From an uncultured Neomegalonema sp. (lineage in GTDB: Bacteria; Pseudomonadota; Alphaproteobacteria; Rhodobacterales; Rhodobacteraceae), in the NCBI GenBank assembly GCA_937995735.1, contig CALKIZ010000045.1, positions 44,464 through 108,463 of the forward strand: 64,000 nucleotides of DNA, read 5' to 3'. The notes beneath the pieces were generated by a model, which saw nothing but the letters and a program-made list of their open reading frames with translations, was not told where the DNA came from and searched no databases. Positions 56,144 through 64,000 of the stretch are shown one piece after another (positions within the stretch are counted from its first letter, which is position 1; each line of letters starts with the position of its first letter). The position numbers were made by a program, and so were the translations under genes.

Positions 56144-56847
56144 CCTTGTTTAACAGCAGCTTCCGCCAATCGCAAACCATCAGGCGTCCCCACGTCACAC
56201 CAACCGCCGTGATGCACGACACCGCTGGCACGCCGCGAAGCGATAATCTTATCCCACACCACATTCAACGAGAACGGTCCTTCAGGCGCGCCTTCAAATA
56301 CGGAGGGCTTGATGATTTGCGCACCGCTAAAAACAAGCGGCGCAGAGGGCCGGTCGCCGCGCCGGATCAAACGCTGATCCACGTCCAGTGAGAAATCACC
56401 GCTCCGCGTATATCCGATTGCGGTTTCAACAGGGACCATCAGCAACAGCACATCCATGTCGTCAGGTTGCCAAGCATCAATCAGCGACTGAAGCGCCCGC
56501 GCGCCAAGCCAAATATTGTCGCTGTTGATAACGACAAAAGGATCATTCCCCAACAGCGGCAGCGCCCGAACAATGCCGCCGCCCGTCTCTAGTAATTCTC
56601 CCGTCTCATCAGAATATTCAATGCGGGGCGCTTTGCGCCAACCAAGATGAGCGCGCATCATGTCCGGAAAATAATGCAGATTAACAACGGCGCGGGTCGC
56701 ACCGATTTCTTCGACACAATCAAGCGAGCGATCAATCAACGCACGCCCGTCGACTTCGATCAATGGCTTAGGGCAGTCATTGGTCAAGGGCCGCATCCGT
56801 GTTCCAAGCCCCGCCGCCAAGACCATCGCAGTGTGCGGCGCGGTCAA
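56140..56847 (-). CDS. murU: N-acetylmuramate 1-phosphate uridylyltransferase-like (MurU)
   Basis: 235 aa nucleotidyltransferase. The NTP signature AMVLAAGLGTRMRPLTNDCPKPLIEVDGRALIDR is complete; later residues GGGIVRAL, VVINSDNIW and DVLLLMVPVETAIGYT also fit sugar-1-phosphate nucleotidyltransferases. Next to AmgK it would give UDP-MurNAc, completing the anomeric MurNAc recycling route found in Pseudomonas and many alphaproteobacteria. Other sugar nucleotidyltransferases are the alternative. It lies 33 bp downstream of the TsaE-AmgK fusion and just before addB. Confidence 0.9.
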   Translation of the reverse strand: MTAPHTAMVLAAGLGTRMRPLTNDCPKPLIEVDGRALIDRSLDCVEEIGATRAVVNLHYFPDMMRAHLGWRKAPRIEYSDETGELLETGGGIVRALPLLGNDPFVVINSDNIWLGARALQSLIDAWQPDDMDVLLLMVPVETAIGYTRSGDFSLDVDQRLIRRGDRPSAPLVFSGAQIIKPSVFEGAPEGPFSLNVVWDKIIASRRASGVVHHGGWCDVGTPDGLRLAEAAVKQG

Positions 56848-56880
56848 AGTGCTAACTCTCTAAACAGCATCATCAATATC

Positions 56881-58335
56881 TCACCCTCTCGCCTTCACCA
56901 GATTTTCCGGTGTCGGTTCAGGGACATGCTTTTCCACAAACACTCTCAAACCGGACAAGTGCGGTGAAGCAAGGTCGCGCATGAAATGCGCCCAGACGCG
57001 CGGGATCAAATCGACATAATGTTGCTTACCATCTCGCAATGACAGCCGCGCAAAAATCCCGATGATCTTAGCATTGCGCTGCGCCCCCAAAGCATCATAT
57101 CCGGCGCGAAAAGTATCCCCGTCCAAATCCGGGCGCGCCGACAGAAACCGTTTGATCATCGCCAGGGCCAAGTCGGGCGGCACATCGCGTCTTGCATCCT
57201 CTAACAGCGAAACAAGATCATAGGCCGGATGCCCAATCAGCGTGTCCTGATAATCAAGCAACCCAACCCGAGCCAACCCGCCCCGCTCAGGCAACCAAAG
57301 CAAATTCTCCGCATGATAATCCCGCAGCACCAGAGCGGAACGATCCGCTTCAACATCAACCGTCGCCTCAGCAATCAACCCGAGATACTCGGCGCGAAGG
57401 TCAGGCGAGACATCGCCCGACACCGCAGGCAACCACCAATCCGTTAGGAGCGCGGCTTCGCGTTCAAGCACCGCCGCATCATAGGGCGGCACATCATCAC
57501 CGGATTTCGCATCCAATCCCGCAAGCACATCAACCGCCGCTTCATAGAGCGAAAGTTCGAGCGAAGCGTCTTGCTCGCATCGCCGCGCATAAAGCGCATC
57601 GCCTAAATCTTCGAGCAGCAAAAATCCGTGTTGAACATCGCGCGCTAATATTTCCGGCGCACTAAGCCCGCGCTCACGCAGCACATCCGTCAGTGCAGCA
57701 AAAGGACGGACATCTTCTCCTTTTTCCACCGGCGCATCCATGAGAACCGCCCGCTCGCCACCCCTATTGAGACGCAAATAACGCCGGTTCGACGCATCTC
57801 CTGCCAATGGCGCAATCTCAGCGGCACCCCAGCCCGCGTCCTTCACAAAAGACGTAATCAATTCATCACGGGATCGCATCACAGCCATCAACATTTCCTC
57901 TCCCCGAGGACCGCTCGCCTTTAAAACCGCCTCGCGCCCTTCGCCCTTTATCGACAGATGAACCTCTAACCGATCATCAGGGGTATCCTCTTCTAACCGT
58001 TGCGGCCACTCGACCAAAACTGCCGCAGTGTCAAACGCATCAAATAACCCGATCTCATCAAGCTCACTATTGTCCGAGATACGATAAAGATCAGAGTGTA
58101 CAATCTTGCTGCGGGGTCCGTCATACTCTTGCATGAGCGTAAAAGTTGGCGATGGAACGGGAATTTCCTCACCCAGCGCGGCGCGGATCGCAGCACGGGC
58201 AAAAGAAGATTTTCCCGCTCCTAAATCGCCAAACAGCAATACGATGGAACCACCAGTTAACGCCGACGCCAAACGCGCGCCCAACGCATCCGTTGCTGAG
58301 GCATCAGGCAGATATAAGGATCGTGAGACAGACAT
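56881..58335 (-). CDS. TsaE-AmgK fusion: tRNA t6A ATPase and MurNAc/GlcNAc kinase
   Basis: 484 aa from the ATG at 58335, chosen because TsaE proteins start just before LPDxxATxxLGxRLA; the longer ORF start would overlap the DivL-like gene. Residues 1-~150 are TsaE: GDLGAGKSSF (P-loop, 36-45), VPSPTFTLMQEY and LVEWPQRL, the ATPase needed for threonylcarbamoyl-adenosine at tRNA position 37. Residues ~155-484 are an aminoglycoside-phosphotransferase-like kinase: LAGDASNRRYLRL, LRDYHAENLLW (catalytic Asp) and LLDYQDTLIGHPAYDLVSLLED, as in the MurNAc kinase AmgK. MurU follows directly. The two activities are unrelated, so the fusion is notable, though it occurs in other alphaproteobacteria. Confidence 0.92.
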   Translation of the reverse strand: MSVSRSLYLPDASATDALGARLASALTGGSIVLLFGDLGAGKSSFARAAIRAALGEEIPVPSPTFTLMQEYDGPRSKIVHSDLYRISDNSELDEIGLFDAFDTAAVLVEWPQRLEEDTPDDRLEVHLSIKGEGREAVLKASGPRGEEMLMAVMRSRDELITSFVKDAGWGAAEIAPLAGDASNRRYLRLNRGGERAVLMDAPVEKGEDVRPFAALTDVLRERGLSAPEILARDVQHGFLLLEDLGDALYARRCEQDASLELSLYEAAVDVLAGLDAKSGDDVPPYDAAVLEREAALLTDWWLPAVSGDVSPDLRAEYLGLIAEATVDVEADRSALVLRDYHAENLLWLPERGGLARVGLLDYQDTLIGHPAYDLVSLLEDARRDVPPDLALAMIKRFLSARPDLDGDTFRAGYDALGAQRNAKIIGIFARLSLRDGKQHYVDLIPRVWAHFMRDLASPHLSGLRVFVEKHVPEPTPENLVKARG

Positions 58336-58348
58336 TGACGCGGACGTA

Positions 58349-60880
58349 TCAGGCACGGGTCGCGCTGTCACCACCGGTCCATTCATCGGCAACACGTATG
58401 CTTTCTAAATCCGAACGCTTACGAGCGAGTGCCGAATGAATATGCGCTTCATCTGTTAGAAAACGGCACACAACAGATTCGCGTGTTTTGCCTATGTTTT
58501 TCTCAAGGTTAACCGTTCCGCCTTGACGCTCTACAAATTGCTGGACGAGCGTGATGCTAAGCGCATCGCGGTGCAGAGGTGGCGGGTCCATGCCATGTAG
58601 AGACTTTTCCAAAACCTTCCAAGTTGCCCCGGACAGTTCGGAGCTCTCAGCACCGATCCACAACATCAACGTTTGACCGTGCCGGCGCACGCCAATCTCG
58701 ATAACTTCGTTCGCATCAGCATCATTGCGGACAGCATTGATGAGGTTATGCATAATTTCACGGAAGCGCGGCCCATCGCCCGGCACTTCACCAATGCTCT
58801 CAGGACAATCAACCCGCAGGCTGATGGGTTCAACAACATTGCGTTCGATATAGCGTACTGTCGCTTCAATCACAGACTTCAGGTGAACCGCTTCAACACG
58901 AAACGGAAAATCATCTGCCTGAATCATTGCCAAGTCGGTGATGCCGGTCACCAATTGCCGCAGGTCATTGGCCGCCGTTGAAACACCTGTCGTGTATTCG
59001 CGCTGCTTATCATTCAGATCGCCGAATATCTCCTGAGAGAGAATTTCGGAAAATCCGACAATCGTATTGAGCGGAATTTTTAATTCCTGCGACGCATCAT
59101 GAATGCCGTCAAGGAAAGCACTTTTCAAGCGCGATAATTCTTCCAGCTTTTCGTTTTGCTCTCGCAGCGTGCGCTCTTTCATGACCGAGTCGGTAATATC
59201 CGTAAACGCAAACATCGTTGCCCCATCCGGCAACACGGTTCCCGCCATTCTCAACACAGTACCATCTGTGCGGTACAGCCGTTCATACCAAGTACCGCGC
59301 GCTTCGGTCGCACCTGAAACAAATTCAGTCATGCGCGACCAAACGCTTTCATCCCCGAATAACGGTTCACAAAGCGTGGCAATCTCCCGGATATGAGCCT
59401 CTTCAACCATCGAAGGTTCCAGATTCCAAAGCGCCTCAAACGCTTCATTCGACAAGCGCCGCCGCCCGTCAAGACCCAGCACCAATACAGCCTCGCGCAA
59501 CCGGGAGAACGCGGCTTGTTGAACTGCCGACACCGTTGCCATTTCGCGCTTCATTTCGAAAAAGTCGGTGACGTCTTCTACCATCAACAGCAACCCGCCC
59601 AGCGGATGAGGTTGCGCCAGCAGATGCAGCACAACACCATTCGGCAAATGCCAATGGGTTTCATGTGCCTCGGTCAACTTGGCATACCGTTCAAGCGTTT
59701 CCGTACGCCATGTCGCAAAATTACGCGCTTGCGGGACGTTGCCACGTTCCCGCAACGCATTTAAAACATCGCGGAGACTTGGCAGCGATTGCATAAATCC
59801 CGGCTCGAGACCCCAAAGGCTTGCGACCGCATCATTCGCATAGGAGAGCGTCAGATCTTTGCTGAACACTGCAACCCCGCGATGCAAACGGTCCAGTGTC
59901 AATTCATTGGCTTCGATCTGTCTGCGCAGGGCGTCCGCCGCCACAACCTGAGCCGTCATATCCGTCGCGAAGCCGACAGTGCCGTGCTTGACAGGGACTT
60001 CACGAAATTCAAGCGTCCGCTTGGACCCGTCGATCACCGTAGCAGTACGCACTTTCTGAGGTCGCCCCACCGTGCGCGCTCTGGTTGCCAAATCCGAGAG
60101 CAAGTTTTCTTCGCCGCCGAAAACCAATTCAGTCTTTTGGCTGATAACCTCTTCCAGATCAGCCGCTTCGACCGCATCAATATAAGCCTGATTAACCCAT
60201 ACCGGATTGCCATCCATATCCCGGCGCCATGCGATGATTGGTGCGTGGTCAAAACTTTCCGCCAACTCACTTTGCAGCAAATCATTTTCGCGCGACGCAG
60301 TGTCATCACCAAAAGCAAACCGGCGATCAGCAGCACCTTCAATAATACGAACAAGGGCACGCCCGCCAAGCGTCCGGCCAAAAATCTTTCTTGGTCCCGA
60401 CTGCGGTGAATTGATCGACGCCTCAAACGGAACCCCCATATCGAGCAGCGCATCGAGATCCGCCGAAACCTGAGGAGCAAAAGCCGGGGCCGCTAACACC
60501 CCCGCAATATCCGAGGTACTTGCCCCGAACTCTAGGTCATTCAGCGGAGCCGCCGCCCCAATCGCCATCTGCAATTTACGGCCCGACCAGATTACCGCAC
60601 CATCCGCGCGATCAAGCAACAGCGCGTCAAGCGCTTGAGACATGTTGTCCACTTCATCATGGGCAGCTGAGATCAGCGATGAAGACGCATTGTCGGATTG
60701 TATTTTTTGACGTGCGATAAAGAGCGACGCGCCAATACCACCAACGGCACACAAGGCCAATGCAAGCGTCGGCAACAAACTTGTCGAGGATACAACACTT
60801 TCCTGTGCCGCCCATACGGGCGACGGGCACATCAACGCCGATGTGCAAAGCAACATATATTTTCCACAGGGTGCAGGCAT
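58349..60880 (-). CDS. divL: DivL-like PAS sensor pseudokinase
   Basis: 843 aa from the ATG at 60880 (an ATG at 60925 is possible). It begins with a signal-like or membrane segment and a second helix (LPTLALALCAVGGIGASLFIA), followed by several PAS domains (about 200-570). At the HisKA phospho-acceptor site the sequence reads ASQELKIPLN, so the usual SHELRTPL His is a Gln; the downstream GFSEILSQEIFGDLNDKQREY fits the dimerisation helix. The ATPase domain is also degenerate (NLINAVRNDADANE, no DxGxG). Caulobacter DivL has Tyr at this site and acts as an allosteric partner of CckA in cell-cycle control. The same neighbours (tsaE, murU, addBA, trxA) support orthology. Confidence 0.82.
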   Translation of the reverse strand: MPAPCGKYMLLCTSALMCPSPVWAAQESVVSSTSLLPTLALALCAVGGIGASLFIARQKIQSDNASSSLISAAHDEVDNMSQALDALLLDRADGAVIWSGRKLQMAIGAAAPLNDLEFGASTSDIAGVLAAPAFAPQVSADLDALLDMGVPFEASINSPQSGPRKIFGRTLGGRALVRIIEGAADRRFAFGDDTASRENDLLQSELAESFDHAPIIAWRRDMDGNPVWVNQAYIDAVEAADLEEVISQKTELVFGGEENLLSDLATRARTVGRPQKVRTATVIDGSKRTLEFREVPVKHGTVGFATDMTAQVVAADALRRQIEANELTLDRLHRGVAVFSKDLTLSYANDAVASLWGLEPGFMQSLPSLRDVLNALRERGNVPQARNFATWRTETLERYAKLTEAHETHWHLPNGVVLHLLAQPHPLGGLLLMVEDVTDFFEMKREMATVSAVQQAAFSRLREAVLVLGLDGRRRLSNEAFEALWNLEPSMVEEAHIREIATLCEPLFGDESVWSRMTEFVSGATEARGTWYERLYRTDGTVLRMAGTVLPDGATMFAFTDITDSVMKERTLREQNEKLEELSRLKSAFLDGIHDASQELKIPLNTIVGFSEILSQEIFGDLNDKQREYTTGVSTAANDLRQLVTGITDLAMIQADDFPFRVEAVHLKSVIEATVRYIERNVVEPISLRVDCPESIGEVPGDGPRFREIMHNLINAVRNDADANEVIEIGVRRHGQTLMLWIGAESSELSGATWKVLEKSLHGMDPPPLHRDALSITLVQQFVERQGGTVNLEKNIGKTRESVVCRFLTDEAHIHSALARKRSDLESIRVADEWTGGDSATRA

Positions 60881-60951
60881 TCTGCTCGTCTTTTTATACA
60901 CATAACTGCGTCCCGCGTACTGCATACGTCGAACTGATTGACTTGACCAGC

Positions 60952-62361
60952 TTAAAGTAGCTGCACTTTTGCCGGTTCTATTGCACGGTTCAAATCACCG
61001 CCTTGACCCTCACCGAGCGGCCACAAAAGCTGAACGACTGCTCCGGATCCTTTACCGCGACCCCGCCGGTTAAAAAATGTTACTTTCAGGCCACGGCGCT
61101 CTAACAAGGTCTTGGCGATAAATATCCCAAGGCCCATCCCTTCATAACCCGTCTCAGCATTCTTGTGCCGCGATCTGCTGGTAACGAAAGGCTCGCCGAG
61201 CCTTCCAAGCACCTCTGAAGGATAACCCATCCCGTCATCTTCGATGCGAACCTCTAATCGCTCAGCGGAAATATGGCTGTGAATCGTCACACTCGAATGC
61301 GCGAAATCAACAGCATTCTGAATGAGGTTCCGCAATCCGTGGATAATCTCAGGGCGGCGCTCGATTCCGGGTGTGACCGGCGCAACGTCATGGACCATCG
61401 CGCCATTCACCATGAAAATCACCGCTTTGCCGGTGTGACGGTGCGGGCTGGCCGCTTCTTCGAGAATCGAGAGCAGTGGAACTTCCTGAAAGCCGGTAAT
61501 ATCCTGCCGCTGAATCCCCGCCAGTTCCGCCAGAATATCACGGCAGCGCGCCGTTTGCTCACGGATCAGCGCCAAATCACCTTCCTTATCGATTCCTTCG
61601 GGTAAATTGCGTTCCATTTCGCGCGCCGTCACCGCGATTGTGGCCAAAGGCGTTCCCAGCTCATGCGCCGCCGCCGCTGCCATAGCCCCCAGCGATGACA
61701 GCTGATGCTCGCGCGACAACGCAAGCTGAGTCGCCGCCAATGCCTGAGACATGCCAAAGGCTTCCTCGGCGATTCGTCCGTTATATCCGGCAGTAAACGT
61801 AATCCCGACCAGCAAGGCGAGCGCGAATCCGATGCGATAAATCACCGGAAGAATCAGTTCCTCACCATTCGTTCGGACCAGCGGAAAATGCCACAGCTCG
61901 ATTAAGACAATCAGCACCAGACAGACCGCAACAACAATCCGCGCGCCCCATATGGTCAGCGCCGCCGCACTGATTGTCGTTGTTGCAAGAAACAAAATGC
62001 AAAACGGGTTCGACAATCCCCCGGACAATGCCAGCAAAACGGCCAATTGTACCGCGTCAAAAATCAGCCATCCCAAGGCGGCGCGCTCTGACAACCTTGC
62101 GTTTGAAGGCAAAAAGCTGGCGGCGAGAATATTGAACCAGATCGACCCTAAAATCACCGCAAGACTGGGGATCAACGCGAGGTCGAAATCCAAAAAGAAA
62201 TGTACAAATAATATTGTTATGAGCTGACCGGTGACCGCCACCCATCGGATATTGGCCAGCGTCGCCGCTCGAACGCCATACCGGCGCTCATGTACCAATG
62301 ACAGATAATTATCTGCATCCTTCTGTCCGGTATCCGGATTTTTTCCGGCTTCAACAGCCAT
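60952..62361 (-). CDS. regB: RegB-type redox sensor histidine kinase (PrrB/ActS)
   Basis: 469 aa. Six membrane segments precede the kinase domain. The quinone-sensing GGLSNPF motif is at 114-120, the phospho-acceptor is His233 (AAAAHELGTPLATI), and the redox-active Cys273 is in ARCRDILAEL. The ATP-binding region shows NLIQNAVDFA, DDGMGYP and GYEGMGLGIFIAKTLLERRG. It senses redox state and phosphorylates RegA to control respiration, photosynthesis and carbon/nitrogen fixation genes. The sco gene is divergent, as in Rhodobacter, but RegA is not in the window. The same-strand neighbour is the DivL-like gene, 72 bp away. Confidence 0.95.
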   Translation of the reverse strand: MAVEAGKNPDTGQKDADNYLSLVHERRYGVRAATLANIRWVAVTGQLITILFVHFFLDFDLALIPSLAVILGSIWFNILAASFLPSNARLSERAALGWLIFDAVQLAVLLALSGGLSNPFCILFLATTTISAAALTIWGARIVVAVCLVLIVLIELWHFPLVRTNGEELILPVIYRIGFALALLVGITFTAGYNGRIAEEAFGMSQALAATQLALSREHQLSSLGAMAAAAAHELGTPLATIAVTAREMERNLPEGIDKEGDLALIREQTARCRDILAELAGIQRQDITGFQEVPLLSILEEAASPHRHTGKAVIFMVNGAMVHDVAPVTPGIERRPEIIHGLRNLIQNAVDFAHSSVTIHSHISAERLEVRIEDDGMGYPSEVLGRLGEPFVTSRSRHKNAETGYEGMGLGIFIAKTLLERRGLKVTFFNRRGRGKGSGAVVQLLWPLGEGQGGDLNRAIEPAKVQLL

Positions 62362-62502
62362 GTATGCGCCTTTCGAGGTCGCTTAAACTTCCAGCAAACG
62401 TGATTTTTTAAATCGCAGCACTCCGGGGCAATGTCATACAAGACGGATTGCAGCATCTCCCGATATGATAGATATGGCACGAAACGCCTCAAAGGACACA
62501 TT

Positions 62503-63126
62503 ATGACTTCATTTCGCACTGCTTCCCTCGCAACAGGGGCCGTTTTGTTCGCGGGCGTTATCGGGTTGGGTAGCTATACGGCACTTGGCGGAAAGTTGCC
62601 GGGGGCGCGGTCTTGTCCGGGGGGAATCACCAATGCGAGCATCGGCGGCCCGTTTGAACTGACAAGTCAAACCGGCGCGCGCATGGGGTCTGAGCAATTC
62701 AAGGGCAAACCTTCCCTTGTCTATTTCGGGTATACAACCTGCCCTGATGTGTGCCCTCTGGATTTGGCGGAAGTAGCTGAAGCCGTTGACATTTTGGCTG
62801 ATGAGCACGGCGAAACCGTGCAACCGGTCTTCATCACAATCGACCCGGAACGCGATACCGTTGAAAAGGTCGGGGAATATGCCGGCTTTTTTCACGATAA
62901 TATGGTTGGCTTGACCGGAACTCCCGAAGAAATCGCGAAAACCGCAAAGTCCTTCAAAGTCTTTTACCAGCGGGTTGCCGACCCCGAATTTCAAGACGGT
63001 TATTTGATGAGCCACTCGAACACGATTTATCTGCTCGACGACAATGCGGAGTATATGACGTTTTACCGGGCGAACGAAGTAACCCCGAAAGACCTCGCCA
63101 GCGGCGTGGCCTGTCACATAGGATAG
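62503..63126 (+). CDS. senC: SCO1/SenC family copper protein
   Basis: 207 aa from the ATG at 62503, which has AAGGA six bases upstream; the ORF track's start is 72 nt earlier. An N-terminal membrane anchor (TASLATGAVLFAGVIGLGSYTAL) precedes a thioredoxin-like domain with the copper-binding Cys80 and Cys84 (YTTCPDVCPLDL) and His171 (SHSNTIYLL). It delivers copper to cytochrome oxidase CuA and may link to redox signalling. It is divergent from regB, the layout in which it is called senC or prrC. A REP-like palindrome lies after the stop. Confidence 0.95.
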   Translation: MTSFRTASLATGAVLFAGVIGLGSYTALGGKLPGARSCPGGITNASIGGPFELTSQTGARMGSEQFKGKPSLVYFGYTTCPDVCPLDLAEVAEAVDILADEHGETVQPVFITIDPERDTVEKVGEYAGFFHDNMVGLTGTPEEIAKTAKSFKVFYQRVADPEFQDGYLMSHSNTIYLLDDNAEYMTFYRANEVTPKDLASGVACHIG

Positions 63127-63142
63127 TTTTAACCGCGCAAGA

Positions 63143-63177
63143 CAAAGCATCCTCTCCTTGTGGGAGAGGGAGCTTTG
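63143..63177. repeat. REP-like palindrome (CTCTCC-GGAGAG) between convergent genes
   Basis: CAAAGC-a-TCCTCTCC-ttgtg-GGAGAGGGA-GCTTTG is an imperfect 15-bp stem with one mismatch and one T-G pair. The CCTCTCCTTGTGGGAGAGG core resembles dispersed extragenic palindromes common in many proteobacteria. It sits between the sco gene (plus) and the conserved hypothetical (minus), where it can act as a terminator. No second copy is visible in the window. Confidence 0.7.
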
Positions 63178-63201
63178 ACGGCAATAATCTCATCTTAAAA
63201 A

Positions 63202-63936
63202 TCAACCCTTATCCGGTGGGCGTGGCTCGTGCCGGACGAGGCAATGACAATCCCATAAAATCTCATCGACCTTGTGGAGATGCTTTCGCCGATACCCCGG
63301 TGGCAGGCCCATGCGCAGCGGCGGAACGCTTTTCGGCCCCGGCGCGGCGGCTTTGCGTTTCGCCACTTCGCGGACATAGCGTTCGGCTTGCTTTGGCATA
63401 TCTTCCAGCGCCAGTTTGAGCGCCAAAAGCCGGCGACAAAGCACCTTCGCAGAAACCTCATCCTCCGGCGTTAAAACCGCTTTCGGTTCCGACCAGAGGA
63501 TAAAATCAGGCTCGCCGTCAAATGTCCCAATCCGCACTTGAATATGCGGGTCCGTGGAGCCACTCGCCTTGGGCTTGCTGCGTGGTTTGCGCCGGTTGGG
63601 ATGCAGTTCAGGAAAATATTTGCGCGGATCAATCAAACAAAATTGCGGCGCACGCGACCCGCGCTTTTCGCCCGTGCCTTTACCCGCCGGGCTTTTTCGT
63701 TTCGCAGGTTTCACATACTCAGGCACAGCCATATCCCGTGCGACCATCGCAATAATCCGCCGCGCTGCCGATTCAGCAGGCCGCAAAATCAGCAAAACCG
63801 CATTGCGAACATGCCGTGGCAGCTTGTCGATAACCGCTTCATCCGAAGCCACCCCCGCCGACACAAACAACCCCGCGACAATGCGCAACAGCACAAGGCG
63901 GTAGTTTTCAGTCATGCGGTCAAGGCTCCAGATCAT
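63202..63936 (-). CDS. Conserved alphaproteobacterial hypothetical protein
   Basis: 244 aa, highly basic. I recognise no characterised domain. The end, GLPPGYRRKHLHKVDEILWDCHCLVRHEPRPPDKG, resembles a conserved tail (PPGxRKR...VDEVLRECHxLA) of uncharacterised alphaproteobacterial proteins. The N-terminal half contains YRLVLLRIVAGLFV, which is hydrophobic but not a clear helix, and a Lys/Arg/Pro-rich stretch (KPAKRKSPAGKGTGEKRGSR). An ATG 21 nt later (63915) is an alternative start. It converges with the sco gene and has no operon partner in view. Basic charge would suit nucleic-acid contact, but that is a guess. Confidence 0.7.
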   Translation of the reverse strand: MIWSLDRMTENYRLVLLRIVAGLFVSAGVASDEAVIDKLPRHVRNAVLLILRPAESAARRIIAMVARDMAVPEYVKPAKRKSPAGKGTGEKRGSRAPQFCLIDPRKYFPELHPNRRKPRSKPKASGSTDPHIQVRIGTFDGEPDFILWSEPKAVLTPEDEVSAKVLCRRLLALKLALEDMPKQAERYVREVAKRKAAAPGPKSVPPLRMGLPPGYRRKHLHKVDEILWDCHCLVRHEPRPPDKG

Positions 63937-64000
63937 GGTGTCTTTCTATTAAAAAACAAAACAAGAACATTTAAGCTGGAAAATTTGAACCTGTCAAGCA

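Noticed and set aside
1-64000. tRNA, rRNA, CRISPR array, insertion sequence or prophage
   Set aside because: No cloverleaf in any gap, no regular repeat-spacer array, and no transposase, integrase or phage structural motif in the ORFs.

Overview
The window reads as chromosomal DNA of a flagellate-lineage alphaproteobacterium, most likely Caulobacterales/Maricaulales/Hyphomonadaceae-like (inference). The markers are a RegB-type redox sensor divergent from a SenC/Sco gene, a DivL-like degenerate PAS sensor kinase beside tsaE-amgK, murU, addB, addA and trxA, an lspA-bamF(DUF3035)-M16-M16 cluster, a TipF-like degenerate EAL protein, and autotransporter and Omp-type outer-membrane proteins. I see no rRNA, tRNA, CRISPR array, transposase or phage gene. 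Composition looks moderately GC-rich, with one AT-rich intergenic stretch near 49.1-49.2 kb.

Layout. 0.3-2.5 kb: a class III CoA-transferase and a 2OG-Fe(II)-oxygenase-like protein. 2.7-6.1 kb: a large SWIM/SNF2 helicase. 6.1-8.9 kb: a repeat-containing secreted protein and ATP-dependent PEP carboxykinase. 9.1-10.1 kb: a kynurenine-formamidase-like hydrolase and a truncated enolase-superfamily gene. 10.4-13.9 kb: a large secreted DUF11/SdrD-B-like protein. 14.1-16.8 kb: purM-purN coupled to a saccharopine-dehydrogenase-like gene. 16.9-21.4 kb: the envelope cluster (small secreted protein, lspA, bamF, two M16 proteins). 21.6-28.1 kb: an HD hydrolase, a beta-lactamase-fold hydrolase, a degenerate-GGDEF/EAL protein, a CPA1 antiporter, an SPFH protein and YtoQ. 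28.2-30.2 kb: a GDSL autotransporter.

30.4-37.9 kb holds a fatty-acid beta-oxidation cluster (MerR regulator, acyl-CoA dehydrogenase, GST, thiolase, FadB/J-type multifunctional enzyme). A Doc-family toxin with an unrecognised partner sits inside it. 38.0-41.9 kb: an acidic tail-anchored protein, two coupled hotdog thioesterases and a MATE exporter. 41.9-46.1 kb: pyrD-DUF952 and an ICMT-like membrane protein coupled to the TipF-like protein. 47.0-46.4 kb (minus strand): a PhyH dioxygenase followed by an HD-domain protein, which resembles the PhnY/PhnZ and TmpA/TmpB oxygenase pairs. 48.0-49.6 kb: a His/Pro/Ala-rich outer-membrane barrel and thioredoxin. 49.7-62.4 kb: addA, addB, murU, tsaE-amgK fusion, DivL-like kinase and regB, all on the minus strand. 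62.5-63.9 kb: the Sco protein, a REP-like palindrome and a conserved hypothetical.

Genes are tightly coupled: eight neighbouring pairs share a 4-nt ATGA stop/start overlap. The most interesting items are the PhyH+HD oxygenase pair with no phosphonate genes nearby, the Doc toxin with a non-Phd, non-AbrB partner, the Gln at the DivL phospho-acceptor position, and the TsaE-AmgK fusion next to MurU. Assignments rest on motifs and recalled family features; no database search was possible.
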